This document shows, one piece after another, positions 1 through 13,655 of a stretch of DNA of 64,000 bases. Both the position numbers and the translations under genes were made by a program. The first letter of the stretch is position 1; each line of letters begins with the position of its first letter. The stretch comes from Lethocerus indicus (taxonomy: Eukaryota > Arthropoda > Insecta > Hemiptera > Belostomatidae). The stretch is taken from the NCBI GenBank assembly GCA_019843655.1, contig JACDQD010000006.1, forward strand, positions 20,416,246-20,480,245, in the 5' to 3' direction. The notes under the pieces were generated by a model. The model saw only the letters and a list, made by a program, of their open reading frames with translations. It was not told the DNA's origin and did not search any database.

Positions 1-3000
1 AAGTTATGTCGGGGGGAGGGGAAGGGAATCAACGCTTTAAAACAGTGGTTTCATTAGTTGTTGAGTTGTTGAGCCTCACACGCTTCTCAGATTAAATTAC
101 AAATTTAATGCCCCCGATTACGTTACTCGATAATGAATGGAAGTCGGGAGAGAAACGTTATTAAACGGCGGGACTTAAACCAATAATAGAGGTCATTATA
201 ATTAGATTTAAAGTTGTTACAAGTGTCCGGGGGTGTGGCCACCGACTGATTATTCGGTCGAACCCCTATCCGCACTCCCAACACACGCAGTTCGCCAGCT
301 GTATAGTGATCGGGTCCGGCTTAGTCCGGAAATATAACTCGAATAGAACGGATAAAGAAGAATTCTTTTCTGGCAAAATTTTAGTTTTTTAAAAACTGAC
401 CCCGAAGTGAAAATAATTAATAATCAATGATAATCTGAAGCACTCTGATTTGCATATTACCAATCAAAAGATAACAGGTGGTTAGTGTCGAATCCATGAA
501 CTGATCGATACCTCGGAAAATCATTCTTACTCTAATCGGTGGCGAGAATTCGGAACCATTGCCCTAACCAGCGAGAAAATCTCATGAAATTCTAGCGAAC
601 CTCCAAACAGATTGTCTAAAACCTACTGCAGTAACGCTCGATATATTGGTGGAAATTTTAAAAATCGGAGGTAAAATTACTTGTTCACTCATGAATAACG
701 CTCCCCGAACAATATTTCGATCCAGATTACTGGCCGTATCTCACAGTTACCTGCGCTGTTGGGGTAAACGATCGATCGCACTTTTCTTTAAATTAAGGGC
801 CCGGCGCGGCGGTCCAAATTGCCCAACGGAGATAACGAGATCGCCTATTTAGGCGGATATATCAGTTTTAGCCGCAGTTAAAATTTAAACGCGCGCACGT
901 AGAACGCGTAATACGCTGCACGATAAAAACAAAGGAGAAATAAAGTGCCGTTAAACCGCCGGCACCTTTAACCTTTCGCAGGGATTATTGGGTTGATCGG
1001 GGCGGGTATCGTGGGCGGTCGCCGGACGACGGGAATAATTCGCAATTCGGGGCCCCGCGTTTAATGGCAGCGGGTAGGCCGAGTTGTTTAGCGAGCCCGG
1101 GGGACTCGTATTTCAGTATGTACAATAAGTCAAACTAACTACCCCCTACCGCCCCCACGGCCGGCTATAATAGAATGCGGAATTTGCGGAAATATGCCAG
1201 TCCTACTGCGGATAAAAATTGCCCGCTAAGGGCCAACCCTGGGACTGCGGATACCGGGAGAGCAAGACTACCTTGTAGCATGTAGCCGTGTGGTATCGTT
1301 CTGGGAATTTTATATTCCTTTTATTTTATATCGAAGAATATACTAATTAAGGAATTACACGGTAAATAATGTAGTACTCGGTTATACAGTATTTTCTTTT
1401 TAACAGTTACAAATTAATATTTCACTATTAAAGTCAAGCAATAATCGCCGTTACAAATTACACGATAAAAGAACCAAACTAGGACTCAGCCTTTCTGCGT
1501 TTATTTAACTAATAGAAGTTAAATAATAAAAGAACAGGAGAAATAATAAAGCAACGGTAATATTAATTAATATTAAAAAAGGATTCAATCCTTTCCTTAC
1601 AGACTACTATTTAAACTTATCCACCTACCACATATCCCAGCAAGTCGTTGGACAGAAAAATTGGTTATTTTCATTTAATTAACTCCGGCGGGTTTTTGTT
1701 TTTATTTTCAGGTCTTTTACGGACGAGGATGAAGTGTATAAAATATATATTTTTAGGCCAGGCGTAAAATTCAGCGTATTCGCCATAAATTTCTGTTACT
1801 TTATTGGCTGGTAACCGAGGCCCTCCCTTCGCCTAGTTTATGTATCGCCGGTCGAGGAACGTACGACTTTTCCATACCTAAAAACCGAGGCGCGTAGACT
1901 CGAGGATATATTATGAAATACGTATGTCCATGAGCGCATATTTTAAATAATAGATTTATTCGTTTTCTAAATACCGGATTTTCATGTCGTTCAAAACTAG
2001 GGAAACTATGGAACCAACCATTCCTGTCTAGAGTTACAGACATCTAGCATTTTTAATAAATAATGTAATTTTCAAATAGATAAAGACTGTTAACGTACCT
2101 CATTCGGGACTCCACCCAGGTATATTCTTAAGGTTGTTGAATGTCGATCCACTGTGCCCGACGTTTTCAATCCATCCACAAATTTTAAAATGATCGGCCC
2201 ACAAATGTGCCGGAATAAATATTCCGTTGAAGATTTCATGTACTCGATACTCTCATTCGGTTATACACGGGGCAGGTAGAATTTTGCAAGAAAAAAGGGG
2301 AGGGGGCGGTACGTGCTGGCAAATAAATACGGTTCTGTTTTATTTCTTTTTTTCGAGGGGGTCGAAACTGATTCTGAGTGCAAAAAAAGGAGCGGTCAAG
2401 TGGCCTGGAGAAGTGGGGGGTTGGTGGGGATGGGGTCGTCAGTATTCCTTGTTAGAACAATTTGCCTCGGCCGAGGTATAATAATAGTGTTTTTGGGGCC
2501 GGGGGCGGCCACTTGTCTCCAGCCTTGCACGGGATTTCTCGCTCTGTTCCTCGACCATTCATTAAAATTCAGAATCTTCTGTCCGCTCTACCGTACGCAC
2601 CTTCTTCTTCCGCAGCCCTCGCAGGCCCCTTTCAGTCCGACTTATGATAACTTTGTTAATGGCTTCAGCGCATCGTTCTGTTATACTGTTGAAGTATCGG
2701 GCCGTTGAATAGCCCATAAGAGAACAATTATTTAAAAACATTGTAAACAATGTTTATGATCTTGATGTTATAATATTGAGAAACACTCTCAATGCACTAG
2801 AAGTTATATTATATTGTTCAAAATAATGAGATGAAATCGTAATATATATTTGTCTAAATACCTTATTATTATTATTAAGAAACTTTAAACCGATGTTTAA
2901 TATAGTTTATTGTCAATTTATTCATTGTTTTAGATTGTTTCCTACATACTTACAGTGATTATGTGTACTGAGAAATAGTGTTTGAATTGATTGCTAGTGC

Positions 3001-5573
3001 AACTCATTAGAATTGATGTTATTAAAGCAGTTTAACGCCATTATATTATCTTTACATGTACGGATGTTTGAAATTTCGGGTCTCTTAGGACATATTTTAC
3101 GCCTTTATTAAGAGAAAAAAGGGAGGTTTATATGCCGCCGAATGGAAGCTATTTATTCGGTTATTACAGTAATGAACCGGAACGTGAAACCAATATCCAG
3201 AGTGAGGGCGGGGAGAACCGAAGTCGTGACCTGTGGCCCCTCGTTTTTCTAGAGCGCGAAGCCGCCCCTCGCTTGGCAACGGTCGTGTAATGGCCGAAAC
3301 CCTATCCGGCGTAAAGAAACCATTTTCCGAAGTCGGCGGTGGATGGGGAGTGGAGTGGAGGTTGTGGGTTAGGGTTGCTACGGCACAAGTTTCAGTGCCG
3401 CAGTTCGAAATTCAATCAGTCGCAGACGAAATAAGTCGGCAAAAATGCGGCTCCGATATCGTCGGGACGAATGTATCATCTTGCTTTTTCGGTTTGTGTC
3501 CCGGCCAAATAGGGACCCGGATAACCTCGTCGGGCTTTTTTCCAGAGAGGGAGCACATTGCTGTAACAATACTATAACCTGTTATGTCCAAATAACCTGA
3601 TTGACTTGAATGGGTAATGTTAATTTTAACTGGAAAGTAATTAGCCACTATTTAATAAACAACATTATGCTTCTGATAAATATTATTTAATGTACGTTAC
3701 TATTAATTCTATATCGTTCACGATATTTTAGTTCAATGTAGGTAATACTAGTATTAATAATTAGGTATAATTTATAGGCTTTTAAGATTTATATCATAGA
3801 CGGTTAATTCATTAATGTATTGAAATATATTCACCAAGAATGTTTGAAGGACAGAAATATGTGACAATTTTCACCAGAGGCTTCACTAAAGATCTAAGCA
3901 TTAATTTTGTAAAGGAAATTTGCGAATAGATACAGTTTGAGAAGGACCGAGTGAAATGATTACGGCGCCTCGATTAGGCAAGACCCGTGTTACACGGGAG
4001 TCTCACTCTTTTAGTATCGGTACGCCGACTCGGCGCAACAAATCCTCGAGGGGATCCGTTTTGTTCCACGTTCTTTCTCCTGACCCTAACCTTTGACAAA
4101 TATAGAGTTGAAGACGGATTTAATTTGTTCCCTTGTGGTCACCCTACCAGCAGAGCCGGATCAAATGTTTTTAGAACTGCCTGCAATTTGAGAAAGTCTC
4201 AAGACACACTTCCATCGCAGCATTATACTGCAATAAAAAATTATATTTATTATTTACACATGCCGGAAATTTATTTTTCACCATGATTGATTATAGACAC
4301 GAAAAACATTCCTATTTTCTGCACTGCAAGCTAAATATACCGTAATTGCGAAAATATTTTTACCTTCCAAGTTTGGAACAATCTACGAAGCTGAATTTAT
4401 TCCGGTAGCGGTGGGCCAAAGTAAACTTTACAGCATCGAAATTCCGATTCCAAATTGTGTTCCATTATATTAGCGACCGTTTTGTAGCCGGGGAAACTTT
4501 GATCTATATAGTGCTGCCCGCCCACGCCAGTTCCGACCTACTTTTAGAAAAAGTTTTTTTCAAGAAAAAGCGTATAGAAAATATTATTCGGAGTGGGATA
4601 GAGAGTGGCGGTCGGCGGGTGCTTTTTCCCTTAAATCCGTCTTCGATAAGTGCCGCCACCGCTGTTGGAAAAATTTTGTAAACATTTTAGTTTTCAGTGG
4701 GGGATACGAGAGGGAATTTAATCACGCCCCCATCATCAAGCGACGGCCGGCATTCACCGTGGGAGGATACAAAGTAGTTGATATAGATGGTATTTATATT
4801 AATTAAATAATACATATATATACCGAGTTCGATTTTTTAACGTGTTTAATTTTCGTCTTTATTTCAAATAGAGATATTTTTAAAACATTCCGGATAGAAT
4901 ATTAGGATGTTATTATTAGTGAAATGGCTCTTTTAAAATAATTGACAGAATAGCGATGTCTCAAACGTTTTTCCTAATAGACAAGTCGTTAAGACCGAGA
5001 AAAGTTCCGCCGATTCCCGACTCCCAATTAACATTTAAAACCCGGGCCGAACCCGCGGCCCCGTTAGGTTTATCGCCTAATTGCAATCGTGAAATTTCAA
5101 CGAGCGATTGCTCCAAATTAAGAAATATTGTGCTCGAAGCGTTCATTTGTCGAGTGGCTGGAAGGAAGTGGGGGCGCAATTTTCTGTGAGGGTTGGTGGC
5201 TGGTGTTTAGGGGCGGGTTGGGTGGGTGGGGGCGACAAAATACGCGGTGCCTCTATAGAGGCGGCTGAAGGGTTTGGGGTGGAGGGGACGCTAATGAATT
5301 TCTGGGTGGGCGGGAGCGGGGCCTGATTATAAATTGAACTCGCTGGCGGTACCATCTACCCCCCGCCACCACAGGTGCGACATTGTCCCTCGGCAAGTCG
5401 GCGCGACGGGGCTGTTTATTAACGAAGTGGTGGGTGAGGCGTTATTAGTTGTGGCGGTGTGTGTATGTGTGAGTGTGTACTGGGTGGTGGTTAGATGAAA
5501 AGGATTTTTCTTTTAATTCCATGCTCGACTGCCTTGTTAGTCTCTATTGGACGTGCGGCTGTACCATACGAAA
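1..5573. other. Gene-free stretch, no coding exon recognised
   Basis: I see no coding region here. Open frames are short on both strands and none gives a recognisable protein. Base composition alternates between AT-rich stretches (about 1300-1800 and 2700-3100) and GC- and CpG-rich stretches (about 950-1260, 2280-2530, 3190-3550, 5040-5480). The G-rich part at 5150-5320 includes a compact four-run guanine motif listed separately. This is probably intergenic DNA, or distal upstream DNA of the gene at the right end. Confidence 0.6.
5210..5232 (+). other. Canonical G-quadruplex motif
   Basis: Five guanine runs of 3 to 5 bases are separated by loops of only 1 to 2 bases: GGGG, C, GGG, TT, GGG, T, GGG, T, GGGGG. 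Short-loop motifs of this kind are the most stable class of predicted G-quadruplexes. It lies in a wider G-rich strand (5150-5320). Whether it folds in vivo or has a role is unknown. Confidence 0.7.
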
Positions 5574-5815
5574 TATTTAAGGATTACCGTAGACTTCGCG
5601 TGTTTCCGTCTCCTCTCGCTGGTTCGGTCTTTTGCTAGACCGGTTTCGGCACACAAAATGAGTGGGACCCCCAAAAAAGTGGGATTTTGTGTGCCAAAAG
5701 TGACTAACACAGCTACTGAAGATGGTGAGCAGCCGAAACCGGTCTAGCAAAAGACCGAACCGGCGAGAGGAGACAGAAACACACGGTCTATGGTATTCCA
5801 ACTATTTAAGGATTA
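5574..5815. mobile_element. Foldback (inverted-repeat) element with 13-bp flanking direct repeats
   Basis: Two arms of about 60-65 bases are inverted copies of each other. Positions 5621-5650 are the perfect 30-base reverse complement of 5732-5761, and the pairing continues outward with a few mismatches to about 5587 and 5795. Inside the loop is a second perfect 12-base inverted repeat (GGCACACAAAAT at 5648-5659, complement at 5684-5695). The 13-mer TATTTAAGGATTA occurs in direct orientation at both edges (5574-5586 and 5803-5815), which looks like a target-site duplication. The short frames inside are by-products of the palindrome. I infer a non-autonomous mobile element. The 13-base duplication is longer than most cut-and-paste DNA transposons make and would suit a retroposed element better. 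The family is not one I can name. Confidence 0.7.
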
Positions 5816-8800
5816 GTATCACGGGCTGTTAGGACTTTTTCATTTTAATAAACTAGATATAATTTAAACGGAACATTTAAATTTTAAAATCAGCGGCAAA
5901 CAAAAGGCATCTTCTTTCACGTAACGCGGTGATGCCATTTCTTCCGTTTTTCCATCGCCTTCACTTTGCCGTCACACTTCCTTATTGGGAAGTGAATACG
6001 GGCCGTACAGGCATGCGAGAATGAGACATAAAACGATATCGTCTACGAGGCGGGAGATTGAAAAAAGGGGGTGGGAAAGAGCGGAGGGGAGTGGGCGGGT
6101 TATGGGGCGAGTGCTATGGGGATTATAGAGAGCCGCGGAGGAGGAATGCGGGTGAGAGAGGGGAATTTTGATGGAGAGAGGAGCCGGCGGGGCCATACCT
6201 GGTGGGGGCGGGGAGTGGGGAGAGAAAGAGGGAGAGGAAAGGGATTGCCGGATAATGAGAGGTGTTTGTAGTCCAGGTGAGTGCTCGGAGGGAGTCCCGT
6301 GCAATGAATGAGCCCGAGGAAATAAGTGATTTTCGAGGGGCGGAAAAGGAGGTCATGGAAAGTGGATACCGGGAAATGGGGGAGCGTCGCCCCGCCTGCA
6401 AAGATCACTTTGCTTTTGAGATTTTCCATTGTGCCCCGGTAAGAATAATCAGGAGGCGTTTCACTGTCGGTCGATCGTAAACGATGGGGCCAATGAAGGG
6501 GTTCCTGACAAAACGCACGCGGGGAATATAGAGCGGCTTGAAGGAAACCTACAGCCTAATGGAAATCTGAAAATAATACTGGATGGACTATTTAAAATAG
6601 TTGTTCTTCGAATCTTACAAATTTTTATTATGTAAATAAGTACCATTTCTTGTGGTGAGAATATAAATTAATTTTCTCCAGAAATTACGGTAAAGTGAAT
6701 CTTGGTAATGGTGACAGCGAATATACGAAGACCGTGGTAGTATAGTAAGAGTGATGATGAAACACGATTGCTGAGGTGCCGAAATTAATCATAACCGGTG
6801 TATTGGACTGTGGCTCGGGCTAACGCGACCACTAATTCACCGGCTTCCTCCCCTTCACCGCGCTCCCCCCCCCCCGTGTCATCCCTTGTATTACCGGTAT
6901 TATCAGCGCCCGCCCTATTGTTGCTTTAGCCTGTTTTTTGATTAAACCTCCCTACATTTTTGGACGCCGGAGCTTTTTCTTGTTTTATATTTTTCTGTCG
7001 CTCTTTGAATGTCAAATCATCCTTTCGGAGAGTTGATTTCACGGCCGGAATCGGGACCCGATCGAGGTTTTTCATCTCCGTCGGAAGGGAGACCAGCTCT
7101 AATTTGGCGGGAATAAACAATGGGCGGACTGCAGATGAATCGTTTCTTTCAATTTCCAGCCGGGAAACCGCTGGCAGGAATTCGATGAATAGCACTGCGG
7201 GAAAAATACTACAGAATTATAATCACCTAAAGTTATTTGTACATGGTATAATAGTTGGCATGGTAATACATTAATAAACACGTAAAGTACCTGTACTATT
7301 AAAACGAGTTTGTATTCATGCTACCAGCCTCGCATACCGATAAGTAAGTCTTCACGACGAAGGATTAACAGCCTAACAATGAAAGTTTCCTTTAGTTTCA
7401 ATATTGTAAATTTTACATATTGATTAGACAGAATGACAGAATAGTCATTGCAGATATATAAAAGTGCCTATTTACAGTATAACAGGCATCTCTACATTTA
7501 TACGAATGAGTGTTGGCACATTCCGATTTCTAACAACCAGCAAACATAATGGAATTAGAGCCCCAAAACCTGTATGTCGGCAGGTGTATTTGAAAATTAC
7601 CTCGGGTCCTACTAAAAATTGATGAAATACTAAAGTGTTCACTGAGAATTATTGAACTGCTGTCGTGGTCGCTTTATAGCCAGAGGCATCGATGCACCTC
7701 CGTGGACCTGCGAAGCTGCACATCTCCGATCTGAAACCAGACAACGGTACGATGTTCCGAGCCGTAAAAGAGAGACGCGACGCAAGAAAAAAAATGCAGG
7801 CGGAAAAAACAAGAAACCAAATCAATGTTGCTTCCTGTGGGCCCGCCAGTTTCAGGACCAGAACGGGATGTAGCTCGTTGAGAGGCATTTGACGAGGCAA
7901 TTTGGCAAATTGACGCCCGTTGCAATTTTCCAATTGAAGGGGGACCCGAGGAGTCCCGGTCAACGGTGGCCCTTACCTTACCTTATCCTGCTCCTTTGGC
8001 TCTGTCAAAATCAGGTACAATCTTGTCGCCCTCGAAGTGTGCACCTCGACCAACAACCAAAAAAGTAGTATTATAAAAATTAGTGTGAAGACAAACAGTT
8101 AAATATTTAATTGGAAATCCATAGTGGTAGACCTCGTTTCGAAGCACACTGTGTAATTGTAATGAAGTTAATAGATTTCAGTTTAGATTAGACTAATAAT
8201 ACTCATTAGCATTGCATTTGAGGTTGTCGTTTGGGGGGTGGGCGTGAGGGCTGGTTTCCCGCCGCCACGCCACATCAAACGTTTTCGGAACAATTTTCAT
8301 TTTCCTTTTTTTTTTTTTTTACCGGAATCGACTTCGCGTGAGAAAAAGCCGCCTTAGATAAGCATCTCTGAGTGGACGGGCCTTCGTTCGGTCGGGCGCA
8401 GGGCCCCCGAAATATTTTCCTCTCTCTCGGGAAAATTCAGGACGGGAGCCGCGGCTGTTTTTATTTTCTGTTTTTTTTTCTTTTTATTCTCGGTTTCTGT
8501 AAAGTCTCCTCGGGCTAAACTGGCCCTAAAATACGGCCCTTCCCAAACCGGACAGATTTGCATAACAGGTGGGAAAAGACGTCCAGAAGCTTTCCAATTG
8601 AATTGAACCGTCCTCGAGTATTGTTCTTACGCAAACATTTGTATTATGGCGTCCCGGACAGAAAAACAAAAGAAATAAACTCCGGTAATTACACAGTTTT
8701 CCTGAACTGAAAAAAAACTGTACCAAGCATTTGCATCTGTTTACAATTGTAATTTATGCATATTGTGTTTGGGCCGGTATTTGCGGTACAGAAAAAATTC

Positions 8801-10613
8801 CATTATCCGATACTGAAACCTTTAATTTCAATAATAAGAGGGGACACGCTCGTAAAATTTGTTGACGTTTATTGTCAAAAAACGGAAAATAGATTTCATC
8901 TCTTCCATTACTATTATTGGCCTTCGTTAGGAAAAAACCGATCATTTTATGGTTGAAGTTACAAGATATCAACAGTAAAGTCCATGGAGCGAATTGTAAG
9001 TATAATGTAGTGTGTTGTACAAGTATCATCCGATAGATTATCTTCAATTTTATTTATTCTTCTTATTTTTACTCTTATTTGATTGTTTATTATACGTTAT
9101 AGATATGAGATAGTTGATCGGTGATAAAGCACTTGTATATTTATATTAGTATCCATAATGAAGCAATTTGAAGTGAAGTAGACGGGTATTTTTCCGTGAT
9201 AAGTCCATTAATAACATATCTAGGTTTTTTTTGAATACTATAATTATGTGTGGTACGATATATGTGGCCATGAATATAAATTACTGCGCAGCGTTTCACG
9301 AATCGCACCTCCTCCGTGTAGCACTCCTTCTAACTTCTTGAGCATCTACAGAGAATACAAACACAGAGAAAATTAGCGACTTCTGGTCATGAAAAACATT
9401 TAGTAGATTTCTTACGGGGATATGTTATTTTGCCAATTATTTCAGCCGAATGTTGCCAAATCTAGAGTTATACTTGAAATTGGTTTATTACCTCTATTTA
9501 TAAAAACTCTACCGTGTAGACTTGGTTTGCTTGTGCTCAAACAGCGGAATTCAGAATTGGTGAATTATTCGATTGTATATTGTATCGACGAATCATGTAA
9601 ATGTATACGCGTACAGGTCAGCATTTTCGGAATTGGGCTCGACGCAACTGGGATTATTCGAGCGTCAAATTGCTTTTGTTAATTCATTTGTTTGCGCCAG
9701 GTCTCATCGGCGTTCGGGCCGGAATTATATGACTGTAATTGGCTAAATGGGGGATCGGAAATTCCAATACCCTCGGTGTAGTTTACCTAACAATCGCTGC
9801 GTAAATTGGGCGTGCTAATCGGCAACCGCCAATACGCCCCGCTAAGCAACAGCTCCAGTCAATCAATGGGTGAACATCCCCTACTCGGCCTACAAATCAC
9901 GGCCGATATTCTTTGCCAGTTATTTTCAAGCCTCAAAGTTTAAGTTCTCAGTAGCGTATGGTTTAGTTTCCCTAGTCAAGTCAGTGGCCATCGACGGAGT
10001 CCTTTTGCAGATGAAAAGAAACAGAAACCTGTCTAGAGTAAGCGTGCGTTCTCAAAATCAGCGAGCCGAAACATAGTAGGTATGGATTAGGATATTTTTA
10101 TTTGTTATGAATTACAAAGCATACGTTTATAGCTTACATCAAAGAATGTGAAAATGACTTTTAATTAAATGTTGCAACAACGGTAAATAAAAAAAAAAAA
10201 ACGATCTCTTAAATTAATTACTCGAAAATTAATCTAATTTATATTTTCGTTAATTTAATAAATGAATGAATTTGAAATGATTAAATTCGTGTTTCGCGAA
10301 TATACAATAAATACATTATATTAATGCGATATACAATATCGAATTAAAATAATTAATGTATTTGTTTGCGCATTCGGCTTAATGCGCTTAAATTTTCATT
10401 TATTTTCGGCCAAACTCATATTTTCGGTTATTTTCGTTCCCCGAGGAGTTATAAAATGCGTCATTTTTTTTTCTCTCCGCCGGGACATTGGGTAAAATTG
10501 AAACTGAGGGCCGGCTAAAAATCGGTGGAAATACCAGTGAGAGCTCACATATTCCTGCCGGTGGGGGTGGCTCGGGTCGACCCCAGGTTATTGAAAGGTG
10601 ACCGTTTTCCCTC

Positions 10614-10616
<3 letters not shown>
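5816..10616. other. Gene-free stretch, no coding exon recognised
   Basis: No recognisable exon is seen. The stretch contains purine-rich DNA at about 6060-6400, which makes long but unconvincing frames on both strands, an 11-base cytosine run at 6865-6875, and AT-rich DNA at 8980-9290 and 10080-10440. It is probably intergenic. Confidence 0.55.

Positions 10617-10661
<45 letters not shown>
10617..10661 (+). repeat. (CT)n microsatellite, about 22 units
   Basis: An uninterrupted CT dinucleotide repeat of about 45 bases, preceded by a C-rich stretch. The opposite strand is GAGAG, the kind of tract bound by GAGA-type factors in insects. No function is shown here. The frames crossing it, which encode serine-leucine or arginine-glutamate repeats, come from the repeat itself. 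Confidence 0.95.
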
Positions 10662-10663
<2 letters not shown>

Positions 10664-11116
10664 AGAGTCCCATTCCCGCATCCCGTTCTAGCTCTGTCTC
10701 TCTCGCTCCCGTGCCAAATTACCGACGGGTTTAATCTGGCTCGGGCCGCGGGCGGATTCATCACTCTCGATTTTTCTCTAGTTACTTACTTGAACCACCA
10801 CCGCCAACAACGGGAGATCTGTTCGATTCCACCGGATATTCTTCCAATTAGAGACGGTAGGATGGGACCGATTACCTTTTTTTTACCGCCGCTTAAAATA
10901 GGATTTAAGATTAAATCTTTCGAAAAGCGGTTTGGTTAGGGGATTGTCTAAATTTGCGAATAGAGCCGAGTACGGCCTCCTGCGTGTCACCGGCTCGAAC
11001 TGCTTGACATCCGATTTCCGGGTGATTCGAAATTATCGCACTGCACACGCACACGCAAAGCTCAGAGCATTAGGACTTCATTGAGAGCTTTGGGTTCATC
11101 AGGCCCCGGCTGAAAA

Positions 11117-11145
11117 CATCAAAGGGGCGGCGCGCCTCTTTGATG
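11117..11145. promoter_or_regulatory. Inverted pair of TCF/LEF-like sites around a GC-rich palindrome
   Basis: CATCAAAG at 11117-11124 and its exact reverse complement CTTTGATG at 11138-11145 flank a GC-rich spacer containing GGCGCGCC. CTTTGAT matches the core HMG-box site of TCF/Pangolin. On the minus strand the left copy is directly preceded by GCCGCCC, close to the GCCGCCR helper site described for insect Pangolin. The motif match is direct observation. A role in Wnt response is inference from motifs alone. Confidence 0.3.
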
Positions 11146-13632
11146 ATGGTCGCAGATGTCAGAGCGCCAGCCGAGAATTTAGCATCATCCGAGCCCTCTC
11201 AACCCTCTCTGATTTTCTCGTCATTTGTTTGATCTGCGGTTAGGCCCAGGTTCAGCTTTCGGTCGCGTCCCCTTTATCAGTTTTCTCTTCTCTGAGCATC
11301 CGGGCAGTTGAGACACGGTAACTCGGTATTTGGAACGTGGAATGTTAAACGAACAATTTAAGTAGCAGTCTTACATGGAAGAGATTAGGTTCTAGTCCAG
11401 TTCAAGAGATCTAAGAGACCGTAACATTGAAAGGTAATTACAAAGTTATAATTATAGACATTATTAAGGTATTTTAGTTCACCAAATACAATTTAGCCGG
11501 GAGGGAAAAGTGTCAGAAACTAACACCTCATTGCTGATAATTCAGAGCACATTTAAGTGGCCTGCTTATTAGCTGTTTTGAGATAGTCGTGTACATAGCT
11601 TGGCAAAGCATCGTACGACTTCTTATTAAAATATTATTCCAAGTTGAAATGGTCCCCTTGAAAGTAGTTTTAGGAGCACCAGGGAAAAGCGCTTGCATGA
11701 ACTTTTCAGAACCGCTAATATGTCGATCTTACCGATAAAGGTCAATTTTGTCCGGTAAGCCCGGAGAAAATGAACTCCTTGTTCATTCTTTTAAAATTCC
11801 ATAAATTAATTCCGCCACCGATATGTTGGTTTTATAAGTGGACCCCATTCATAATATTGCGTGAACTTAATATTCACAAAAATCAAAAAAATAAATTAAC
11901 CTCGTCAGCGTTATACAATTAACGAGGCACGATTTAATCGCTAAGTAAAAAAAAAAAGAAATAATATTCTCATGATATGTTTTTCATATTTTTATTACGT
12001 CGATAAGACGGATAAGTACTGAATAGTTTAAACCTATATTTGCATAAAATTTATACCGCATTTTCTGCTATTATAAAATTAGCGTTTTTATTGAAGAATT
12101 TACTGTCGAAATTATTGATGTCATTTTTGAATCGTCTAGATTATCATTCAATATTACTGTAACACTAGGCACATAACCAAAAGACAAGTAGTCTGTACTG
12201 GTAAATGCCTGATTTATTTACCTGTATTTATTTCTCTCGAATGTTAGTTTCGTGGATTATTGTAGTTTATTTGGTTTCTCGATGAATCCTCAATTTATCG
12301 CATTAAATTTCACTCGGATGCTTCTCTCTAAAAAAAACTCCCTTCCCTCTAAAGACAGCTCACTTCTGCATGATAAATATCGAGATTTTTTCACGTTCAC
12401 AGGACACGGGTTCGATTGAACTTAAAACTCTCGCCGACATTATGGCCGTGTGTGTATATATACAGGGAGTATGGTACCTCAAATATTATAGTAAATATTA
12501 GATAATCTCCAGTCAGCGATTCGGGCGAGACAATCGTAGGGGCGAATATATGTGTTTTAATATCTGGGCATACTGTTGGGAAGGAGGAGGCCGGGTCGGG
12601 AGCCGGGTTGGGCGAGGCCCAGTCGTTAAGGTTGTTTATCCCGCTCGGACTAGAGGATAACGATCCTGCAGAGATTCTTAGCGCGCCACTAGTCCCCATT
12701 TAGCCCGCTCCTACCCCTTCACCAAATATTCAAAAACTCCGAGATTAGGAAATTGGAATTATACAGTTCAGGCTACCCAAATACAATAATAATGTACAAT
12801 ATCTTTATGCTCGGATTTGTACCCTATATTTATATTTCTGTTATGTTCAAAGTGGATGCCGTAGTTGTGATATTATTCTAATTGCGATTTTGTTTTAATT
12901 TTAAAAGCAGTATGATATTACTCCCAAGATATGTGAAACGATCAATTAGTTATTTAATTTATGATACTTGATAGGGTGTTTGGAATATTCTTGCGATCTT
13001 CTGTCTCCACTCGCTGATTTGGTCCTATAGTACAGTTGTTCATCAGTTGAAATTACTATAGATTAATACAGGAATAGATTTGAAATTTATGGCTTATTTA
13101 ATTTATCATATCCAACTCCTGTTTAATCATATAAATGAACATGATTCACCGGATTAAGTACAGCACGATACTAAAAAACTTAAGGAACGTTCTTTATACA
13201 GCAAACGTTAATTTCCATAGGTATTATTTTTTAATGAGCTACGTGCCAGATACGCGTATCCATAGAAATCATATATGCGTTACTCAATGTACATATTGCG
13301 GTTGTTCCGTAAATGATTCTTGGTTTTATTATCAGTCACGAGCCGTTTCGGTTATGGATGTGCGGCGAAACAACATTCTGAATATTGAAATTGATTTCCA
13401 AAATTCTAAATTCAAACGAACCCATAAAGTCATCCATATGCGACTACCTTCCGACTTCCGCTGTAACATGAGACAGACATGTGCTCCATTGGCCGACTGC
13501 AAAACAGTTGTCCCCCCGTTCGAGTGTTCAGATTGAGTTGGATAGACTGTTTTTTTTTATTATGTGCGACCTGCCGAGGAAAAGCCGGGGGAATTCGTTC
13601 AGCGGAGTAAAATACAATTGAGTTAATTCTTC

Positions 13633-13655
13633 CCCTGTTTAAGGATTAAACAGGG
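13633..13655. repeat. Short perfect hairpin (10-bp stem, 3-nt loop)
   Basis: CCCTGTTTAA at 13633-13642 and its reverse complement at 13646-13655 are separated by GGA. There is no T-run that would suggest a terminator and no adjacent gene, so this is recorded only as local structure. Confidence 0.7.

Noticed and set aside
5547..5801. Open frames on both strands across the foldback element
   Set aside because: They arise from the palindromic arms, which read through in mirror fashion; the element itself explains them.
5972..6429. Proline- and serine-rich overlapping frames of 90 to 110 codons
   Set aside because: Several frames are open at once because the DNA is a purine-rich, stop-poor low-complexity stretch; that is not a coding signature.
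10400..10939. Frames with Arg-Glu or Ser-Leu repeats
   Set aside because: These are translations of the (CT)n microsatellite.
13135..13536. 133-codon plus-strand open frame
   Set aside because: It contains several cysteines but in no known zinc-finger or secreted pattern, matches no family I recognise, and has a chance-level length.
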